Positions 57,358-64,000 of a stretch of DNA of 64,000 bases are shown piece after piece. Location of the stretch: NCBI GenBank assembly GCA_027605045.1, contig JAQFWX010000003.1:2170001-2234000 (forward strand), read 5' to 3'. Position numbers and translations under genes: made by a program. Position 1 is the stretch's first letter, and each line of letters begins with the position of its first letter. This DNA comes from Phallus indusiatus. Lineage: Eukaryota > Basidiomycota > Agaricomycetes > Phallales > Phallaceae. Under the pieces are notes generated by a model. The model searched no databases. It saw nothing but the letters and a program-made list of their open reading frames with translations, and was not told the origin of the DNA.

Positions 57358-58204
57358 TCAATACCCTAGACTCTGTGTTAATGGAGCGAACGAACCTTGA
57401 TTGGGGTTATTCCACTGTTGAGTCGGACTGACGTAGTTATGCGGGTTCATGGCCATGGTACGGCGATGCAACTGAATAGCATGCAAATAATTTTGAATAT
57501 CTTGTGGTGAAGATCGCCCACTAGACATCACAATATCTAACCTCGCCGCCTGAATCATAATCGCCGCTTCTATAACTCGTAATGTATCTTCCTTTGATAG
57601 ATAAGGCCACGGAGAACGCAGCGGCGCCAGATAAACGTTTTGCGGTGGCATATGAGCATAAGAATATGGAGGCTGGGGCAAGTTTGAATTATTGTATGAC
57701 GGTACATGTCCTTGATTTATCGGAAACGTGTGGCTGTTTGGATGTCTTGAAACATCGCGGACAGGCTGCTGCTGGCGTTGATACACGTAAGAGGGATCGG
57801 CTTGTAGCATAGCAGGCGCAAACGTGTTGTAATTGAAATTGGTATTCTGTAGGACGGGCCGAAACCGGAAAAATATATATACGCATCAAACGGTTTGGGG
57901 ATCTGAATCGCAACAGAATTCTCCGCTTACCTGACTTTGATCCTTTCCGAAAGCGTTGCACATTGCTGGAGCACCGGGTATGGGATAGACGGGCAGGATC
58001 TGCGATGGCCTGTTGTTGTGCAACTCCCACGCCACGAGCATCGAAAAAGTATCCTAAGTTTGGCATCTGTTCATAAGGATTCAGATATTTCCCTTGGTTC
58101 TTCGCGGGGACGGTATAGCTGACGTCCATCGAATCGTCAAAGTATCCTGGTGTAGACTGACGAGAGGTAACCGATTCCAGAGGGATGGAGATGGCGCAAG
58201 TCAT
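57358..58204 (-). CDS. Uncharacterised Gln/Pro/Tyr-rich protein, apparent one-base frame break
   Basis: Two exons, 57931-58204 and 57358-57846. Exon 1 starts MTCAISIPLESVTSRQ and contains PGYFDDSMDVSYTVPAK and LNPYEQMPNLGYFFDARG. After VAQQQ the frame must move by one base to continue as ILPVYPIPGAPAMCNAF, the frame that enters exon 2 (NTNFNYNTFAPAMLQADPSY). The simplest explanation is one extra base in the run at 58009-58010. Exon 2 has disordered Gln/Pro/Asn-rich sequence, then a helical segment (SKEDTLRVIEAAIMIQAARL, DIQNYLHAIQLHRR). No known domain. A regulatory role is only suggested by composition. Confidence 0.6.
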
Positions 58205-60664
58205 GAGGGGCAACGAGGGCAAGTTATAATGGGCTGAAAAGAGGAACGCCTGAAAGGTGCAAATGAAATCAAGATGGCAGGTCTTGTAAATAAAAGAAAA
58301 GGGGAGGTACAGACAGAGGATTGCACAATCGTCTTGGGCTGTGGCGGGGATTTTTTTTGTAAACGGGGACGAAAACTCGTCAGGACGTGGAATACGAGGA
58401 AGTATTTATCACCAGTCAAACTTAATTAGACACGATTCCCGGCACGGGAAAGAGAGCGCGCAGTTGGTACAAAAAAATGTCAGATTGACTCTGACCGGAT
58501 CTGAATTGAAATGAAACATCAGTTCTTCAAGAAGTGAAAACTGGATGACGGAGAACAATAAAGAGCACGTGTATCTTGTAAATTCATGTCCACAGATCGA
58601 TCGCGTTCCATAAATCAATAGACGAAAACAAGCTCGAATTTCTGCTTTTGCTTCGTGGTCTTTTATTACCGGTGTTTGTAGCATAGGTGTATGAAGTGCG
58701 AGAAGAGTATGCGGGAGAATGTAGAGTCTGGGCAGTAGTGGCCGAGTTTGGCATCAAAAAGATTTGCGCGCCCTTTCGGTTCTTGTCAACTTCTTTAAAC
58801 CGAGCTCACTAAATTAAACGTCATCCGAATTCCCTTTAGTGAAAGGTAAACAGAGTTGAACGCCCAAGCTGTACAGTGGAGCGGGGAAAGTTAAAAAAAG
58901 TGAGTCAGGGCATTCTCACTTGGCAGGCTGTGAATCGGCCTCGATGACGTACATGTACAACTAAAAAACTGATTTTCAAATACACCGGAAAGTCATGTGA
59001 ACACAAACCGGAACCCATCCGTTCGAGAAAAACATCGTCATTGTCAGCGCTTTCGCTGCCGTGGCACTGGGCAGTCCCAAGTCCCATGTCCACCCATGTC
59101 CATGGCAGCCTATCGGAGCTCATGCTGTTAGTGCCTTCCGTCTGGATAGTCCCCTTCTCGGCCCAACCCAAACCCAGCCTGAGCTTGCACTAAAAATAGG
59201 CGAAATAAGACTGAAAGGAGCGAAATCAACGAATCACGAGTGCAGGCCTCGAAGACACAGTAATAGTATGCACAACTATAAGTTGCCCGGGCCATCAACA
59301 GCACTACCATCATTCGCTACAACTGTAACGGGAACAGGACCAAGACCAGGGGTGTAAAAGATACGCTACAAGCAGCCGTAACACACGAAGACACACTTCC
59401 ACCATCGCGGTTTGGACCTTCAGCATCAACAGCATCCCCACTATCATTCGCACGACCTCCATGTGCCATGACCAACGGCCTACAGAACCGATAGCAATTC
59501 GTTCTGACTGTCACGCAAGACACATCTATCATCATCGCGGTTCACCGAACTCTTCTCACCCTCATCGATGCGTCCCTCATTGACGACACTCTTTTCTTCT
59601 TCGTCAATCTTTGGCAAGTCTCGTGGTGTAGCCCGTCCACTTTTGGGTGTCGGCGTGCGTGCTGGTGAACTGGAAAAGACGGGAAGAGGTGGTGGTCGTG
59701 GTGTTAATGGAAGTTCTAATCTTCATATAGTTGAGTGTGAATGTCACCATTGGCAGCGGCGGTAGCTGCTGCGTCGCCATGTAACGCTATTAAAAGATGA
59801 TAACAGAGCCAACGTTCGGAGTCGGGTTCGCTGCTCCAGGAGGAAGACGGTGAGGAGAAAAAAAGATAAAGATGAGGCGAAGGCAGTTCCGGTTGCTGTT
59901 GAGCTGGTTGCGGTTGCGGTTGTAGAGAGACTGGACAATGGGGACACAGACCTAGCAAGCGTCATATTTTGTGAGCGTCACCTTCATTATCAGCATCCTC
60001 ATTATCTATATCTTGGTCTCTTGCTACCTCCTGTGAGTCCTGTCTTTCTTCTTCCTCAGTCGTCTCGCTCATCCATCGCATGACGATCACCAACTTTCCC
60101 TCTATTGATGTGGAAGAGGTGCCAAGAGGCTGGGTAGCCTCAATGTTGACGAATGCTGGAGCTGTTCGAGTAGAGACTCGTGAAGAAGAAAGGGAGCAAA
60201 AACGGGTTTTAGACGGAAGGCGTCCATCAGAGAAAGGGTCTTCGGGGTGGCGAACACGATGTAAGGAACTTGGAAAGAGACATGACATTGGAAGATTGCG
60301 TCAACAATTGAAATTGGGGCTATTATTGAAATAGTATGTGATGAGTGATACAGATATATCCTAAAAATGAAGAAGAATGTACTTTGCGCTGAACAATAGA
60401 CCCTTTGTTCGGAGGAATAATTGTCGGAGGATGTTGTTAAAAAACTTGAAGTCGCCATGATTGCACAACTCTTCGACAAGGAGACGACATGCAGATGGAA
60501 CGCGATTATGAGATCGATCGTATAAGTCCACCTTTAGGGGTAGCTGAGGTGGTTGCAACGCATCCGTTTCGTCATTCCGTTGTCCTTGATATCGAAACGC
60601 AAGAAGACGTGACTTTTATCTGTCTCACTAGAGGACTTTTCTAAGTGCTGAAAGCTGCCACAAT

Positions 60665-61096
60665 TTAAATTCCATCCATCTGGAACTGAAAAGAAATCGT
60701 CGTCCCAGTCTTCGCTATCGCTCGTGCTGCTTCTGCTTTGCCCGCTGCCATTCTTCTGAGTTTTATCCCCGTGTATCTTTTCTCAATCTCGTTCGTAGAA
60801 ACGCAACGCCCGTTGTTTTGAACGTTCAATTCGCTTCGTGACGCTCTGCCCATCGCATCATAGATGAATGTCAAGTAGGGCGAAACAAAATAGGTCGTGC
60901 TTCTAGACTCGTTCGCGACGAGGATGCGACAAGAAACCTCACGCCACCAAGAGTGTTGGAAACCGTCGTCTCGTCCGGTTCCAATAGAGCCGAAGAATTG
61001 AGTACAGGAGAACAAATTCACGAGGTCGATCGTTTGAGATAGCTTGTTTGTTAGCGGTAGAGACGATCCACCAGGTATTACTTGATTTATCATCAT
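60665..61096 (-). CDS. Hypothetical 143-aa open frame
   Basis: Single open frame from MMINQVIPGGSSLPLTNKLS to SFQFQMDGI. Amino-acid use is balanced (STTYFVSPYLTFIYDAMG) and not simply low complexity, but there is no domain, no intron evidence and no known relative that I recognise. It could be chance. Confidence 0.22.
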   Translation of the reverse strand: MMINQVIPGGSSLPLTNKLSQTIDLVNLFSCTQFFGSIGTGRDDGFQHSWWREVSCRILVANESRSTTYFVSPYLTFIYDAMGRASRSELNVQNNGRCVSTNEIEKRYTGIKLRRMAAGKAEAARAIAKTGTTISFQFQMDGI

Positions 61097-61879
61097 CTAG
61101 AAATCCAACACGTCCTTGCCTCTACATAACGCTGCCGTTCATTATTTGAGGATCCTGGCAGAACGTATATTATTACCCGCAGCCTTGCAGGAACATATTT
61201 ATAGTGTTACGAATGAGGGCCCCAAAAATGCCAAGGAAGAACGGAAGGATATGAAGTGGGTGATACGGCTGGAAGAATAGGTTGAGATGATATGTTTGAA
61301 TTGACGGGAAGGGCCCTTAAAAATGAACGGTAAAATACGCACACAATTGGCCGGCTGTTCTTCCCATATCACCATCTTGGGATCCAATAGCCTGACAGAG
61401 CGACCTCTTTTAACGACTTTGTACCTCGGCTAGGATGAAATTGGAGTCGGAGAAAGAACAGTAATGGATTCGATTATGAACATCCTATGTAAGTCAATCA
61501 GGATATCTATATCAGCTGACATTATAATCGAAATTGAAGGAAAGTACGCACGTCAAACGATATTCAGCAGTCAATACGTGACCAGCTTTCCTCAGCAGCA
61601 GACTACGTTGCCGTATAGTAACCCTTTTGCTATCGCAATCTTGATGGGAATGGACCAGTAAATTCGCACCTGTTTCCAATTCTCCAGTCGTACAATCATT
61701 CAAGGTCCCAACTACAACTGAGGCGTTGCGTAAAACGGCACAAATGAAACAAGAGTTGCGGGCGAAAAAGTGTACCATACCTGTGAACAGTGGGATTACA
61801 AGCAGACGGCAGAGTTGACAGACCGTGACAGACTCGACTACTTGGTGTGACTCGGGTGACTCGGGCGACATCCGTCCAA

Positions 61880-62590
61880 TGGCTGATTTCCAAATGGACG
61901 CTCATCGTGCTGACTGTAGTTGATACTCGACGCACTGTACTTGATGACGATGTCCGCCAGTGTCGACAGGATCTCCTGCTCCCGCGTCTCCGGCACCCGT
62001 AACACGCAAACTGCGCTCTAAATCACACATTCCTCTTCCAACATCATCTACTCCATCTCATGTCTTGCTCGTTCGAAAACGTGCCAAGAAAGCGAAGTCG
62101 CAGAGGCGCACGACTTTGGGTCGATGTACGTGGACATGACGGACTGTCCCCCTTCAATCGTAGTCGCCGACTCTTCCTCTCCATCTAAATAGGAGTTGCA
62201 GAATGTTCCTATCGAATACCTCGTCGACAAACTCAGAACGACGGGTAAAGGGTACGTCCAACCTCTTTGTATCCCATCATCTGCGATCCTAATTCCCGTT
62301 TGTAGAATACCTCAAGCGGCATGCTCATCCGCGACCCAGCCACCCACAAACTGCTACCCTCGCGAACTTGAGCTCTTTATTCGTTCCTCTGCATTCACAC
62401 TGCTATCTCACATCTCCGCTGTCTACTCTCGCACACCCAATGATCAAGACACTGCATCTAAAAAACCCAAGAACGTGGCGCTTCATTCAGCACATGACAT
62501 AGTCCTCGCAGCGCATTGCGCTAATCTTCCCCCTTCACCAACACCAGAACGTTCATCCGAGCCTTCGTCGTCACCACGGAAGCTCCCAAT
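61880..62590. repeat. Degenerate copy of the 40.5-41.4 kb repeat block
   Basis: Colinear with 40485-41421: shared phrases include TTCCAAATGGACRCTC, GTCTCCGGCACC, CTTGCTCGTTCGAAAAC, GTGGACATGACGG, ATACCTCGTCGACAAACTC-like text and, further on, TCTACTCTCGCACACCCA. Many substitutions and indels separate the copies. Same orientation, about 21 kb apart; the 41.4-kb copy is interrupted by the gypsy element. Confidence 0.75.
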
Positions 62591-62955
62591 TTGTAAGAAA
62601 TAGATAAAGTCCGTGTCACCCGCGGTAATAAAAGCCGCGGTAATAGAATTTCTTTTGTCTTGTTTACTTTAGAAAACTTTAATTCTTTTCTTTATTTCTA
62701 ATAATGATTTATAATCTTTTGCTTACTTACTTTACTTTAATAATATTTACATAATCTTTCTATTTTCGTATAAATACTTGAGTTTTGTATATATGCTCCT
62801 TAGCTTTGAACTACGAGGATTTACAACACTCAACTGCGTGTCTATCTAAGTTAACTAAAGCTACTTGTAAACAGTCTCCGACTTTTACATCTTTTTTGAG
62901 TCTATTCTTTCTTCGTACTACTTCTTAATCTTACCAGCGTCGGATTGATCACCCG

Positions 62956-63909
62956 ATGTCTAATTCTTTGTCGACATCTACCAACGTCCCGGACGAGACC
63001 TCATTCTCCTCTTCTTCGTTTGTCTCTTCTTCGTCTTCACCCAACGCCACTCCGACTCTTCGACCCGCCGAGTTTACCTCCGACCAACGCGAGACCAGTG
63101 CCAGCGACGATGGCTATCAGCATCGTCAGCTGCGCAGCGGGACTGTTCGTCCTGAGCAAGCTGTGTGGGAAAGGAGGAGATATGAGAGGAGAGGTGATGG
63201 CGAGGATAGGGCTGAGGGAAATCCATCTTCGGATGCTGGAAACCCTTCACAGGGTAGTGGCGAAGCTGGGTTGGAAGGACCAGCGAGCGAGGGAGGAGGA
63301 TTGATGGCAGAGGAGCAAGGCCCTGTGGCAGAGGGAGTTACGCTGACAGTAGACGGTCTGAGACAGAGGTTGGACCGAGTCAGTGAGGATAGGACCCAGA
63401 TGCAGGATGACATGGGGCGAATTGAGACTGAAATGAGAAGAATGGGATTTTTGCAGGAGAGGGCTAATAATGTGACTAGAAGCATAGAAAATAGTCAGAG
63501 AAATGATAGTGAATTTGTGGAGCCTAGTAATACTGTACGAGTTGTTGAAGCTCCAGTGCCTGTGTTGAACACGGACAGACAGTTCTTCAGTAACTGGTTT
63601 GAGAACGCCGGTGAGGATAGCGCGAATCGGGAAGGACAGACGGCTGAGAATAATGGAACGGTTAAAGCAGAAGCTGAAACTGGGGAACAAGGCGAGGGAG
63701 GAACCGCCACTAGGAGGAACGCCACTTTAGGCGAGAGTGAGACAGGAGGGCCTGTGGCAGAACCTAAGTCTCAGAAGTCTTACAGTGAGGTTGTGGCGGA
63801 AGGTACACCTGCTGCACCTGCTGTACTTGCTGAAATTATTCCTAAGAGTAAAGGAAAATCAGCTAAATCTAAGAATAAGAAGAAGAATGACTATTTTCTA
63901 TGCTTCTAG
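62956..63909 (+). CDS. Disordered, gag-like open frame of unknown function
   Basis: 317 codons from MSNSLSTSTNVPDETSF. Composition is Ser/Glu/Gly/Arg-rich with a predicted short coiled coil (LTVDGLRQRLDRVSEDRTQM ... MGRIETEMRRMGFLQER) and a basic Lys-rich end (PKSKGKSAKSKNKKK). The layout resembles the N-terminal part of some retrotransposon gag ORFs, but there is no zinc knuckle or gag fold. The last residues (YFLCF) come from the start of the inverted-repeat arm at 63888, so the natural C-terminus has probably been replaced. Confidence 0.45.
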   Translation: MSNSLSTSTNVPDETSFSSSSFVSSSSSPNATPTLRPAEFTSDQRETSASDDGYQHRQLRSGTVRPEQAVWERRRYERRGDGEDRAEGNPSSDAGNPSQGSGEAGLEGPASEGGGLMAEEQGPVAEGVTLTVDGLRQRLDRVSEDRTQMQDDMGRIETEMRRMGFLQERANNVTRSIENSQRNDSEFVEPSNTVRVVEAPVPVLNTDRQFFSNWFENAGEDSANREGQTAENNGTVKAEAETGEQGEGGTATRRNATLGESETGGPVAEPKSQKSYSEVVAEGTPAAPAVLAEIIPKSKGKSAKSKNKKKNDYFLCF

Positions 63910-64000
63910 TCACATTATTAGCCCTCTCCTGCAAAAATCCCATTCTTCTCATTTCAGTCTCAATTCGCCCCATGTCATCCTGCATCTGGGTCCTATCCTC
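63385..64000. repeat. 113-bp perfect inverted repeat, 390-bp spacer, running off the right edge
   Basis: Left arm 63385-63497 and right arm 63888-64000 are exact reverse complements (for example GGATAGGACCCAGATGCAGG at 63387 reappears inverted at the very end). The right arm reaches the window end, so the repeat may be longer. It lies within and after the gag-like frame. Confidence 0.95.

Larger units (their letters stand above)
58205..62955. other. Long non-coding stretch with dispersed repeat copies
   Basis: About 4.7 kb without a supported gene. From about 60030-60075 (TCAGTCGTCTCGCTC) and especially 61880-62590 it carries degenerate copies of the repeats seen at 39.5-41.4 kb. A pair of short direct repeats, CCGCGGTAATA, sits at 62620-62630 and 62635-62645. 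Open frames here are short or low complexity. Confidence 0.5.

Noticed and set aside
63126..63725. Minus-strand frames over the gag-like ORF
   Set aside because: Shadow frames of a GC-rich coding strand; no motif or start context.
1..64000. CRISPR arrays, bacterial operons, rRNA
   Set aside because: No regularly spaced repeats with unique spacers, no ribosome-binding-site-linked gene strings and no rRNA sequence were seen; the spliced genes are eukaryotic.

Overview
The window looks like nuclear DNA of a filamentous basidiomycete, most likely an Agaricomycete. The genes are rich in 39-80 nt introns with GT-AG (twice GC-AG) borders and CTRAY-type branch sites. The protein families fit as well: a DUF6535 membrane protein, a GH131 glucanase, a berberine-bridge-like oxidase, 3-hydroxyanthranilate dioxygenase and a chromodomain Ty3/gypsy retrotransposon. 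I rebuilt spliced genes by hand, joining frames at consensus splice sites and checking the phase arithmetic. Families were recognised from memory and no database was searched.

Left half (1-38.5 kb) is gene-bearing. In order it holds: a salicylate-hydroxylase-like FAD monooxygenase cut by the left edge (-); an uncharacterised zinc-ribbon protein (+); three small paralogous genes of unknown function at 11.0 (+), 13.0 (-) and 15.5 kb (-); a 1375-aa TBC-domain RabGAP (-); a CoA-dependent acyltransferase-like protein (-); an uncharacterised basic protein (+); an FAD/BBE oxidase (+) convergent with 3-hydroxyanthranilate 3,4-dioxygenase (-); a divergent protein kinase (+); and a DUF6535 protein (+). 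The fully resolved gene models here splice without a frame break.

Middle (39.4-50.9 kb) is repeat territory. Degenerate dispersed repeats are interrupted by a 9.0-kb chromovirus-type Ty3/gypsy element (41422-50445, TSD CACAT, LTRs 322 bp with two differences) and, 6 bp further on, by a solo LTR (50457-50853, TSD CCCGC). The gypsy element carries gag, protease, RT/RNase H, integrase and a chromodomain, plus an extra 606-aa ORF. It is defective: a stop in gag, a +1 shift after the protease and an internal RT deletion. Its whole length, coding sequence included, is packed with short perfect inverted repeats, which I consider the most unusual signal in the window.

Right part (51-64 kb) holds a GH131 glucanase with one frame break, two tRNA-like segments in opposite orientation, an alpha/beta hydrolase of the ABHD11/Imo32 type (one apparent frame break), a Gln/Pro/Tyr-rich protein of unknown function (one apparent frame break), more copies of the dispersed repeats, and a gag-like ORF that runs into a 113-bp perfect inverted repeat at the right edge.

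There is no operon logic. The only metabolic hint is that several enzymes handle aromatic or small-molecule substrates (salicylate hydroxylase-like, BBE oxidase, HAAO, acyltransferase), but nothing shows that they form one pathway.
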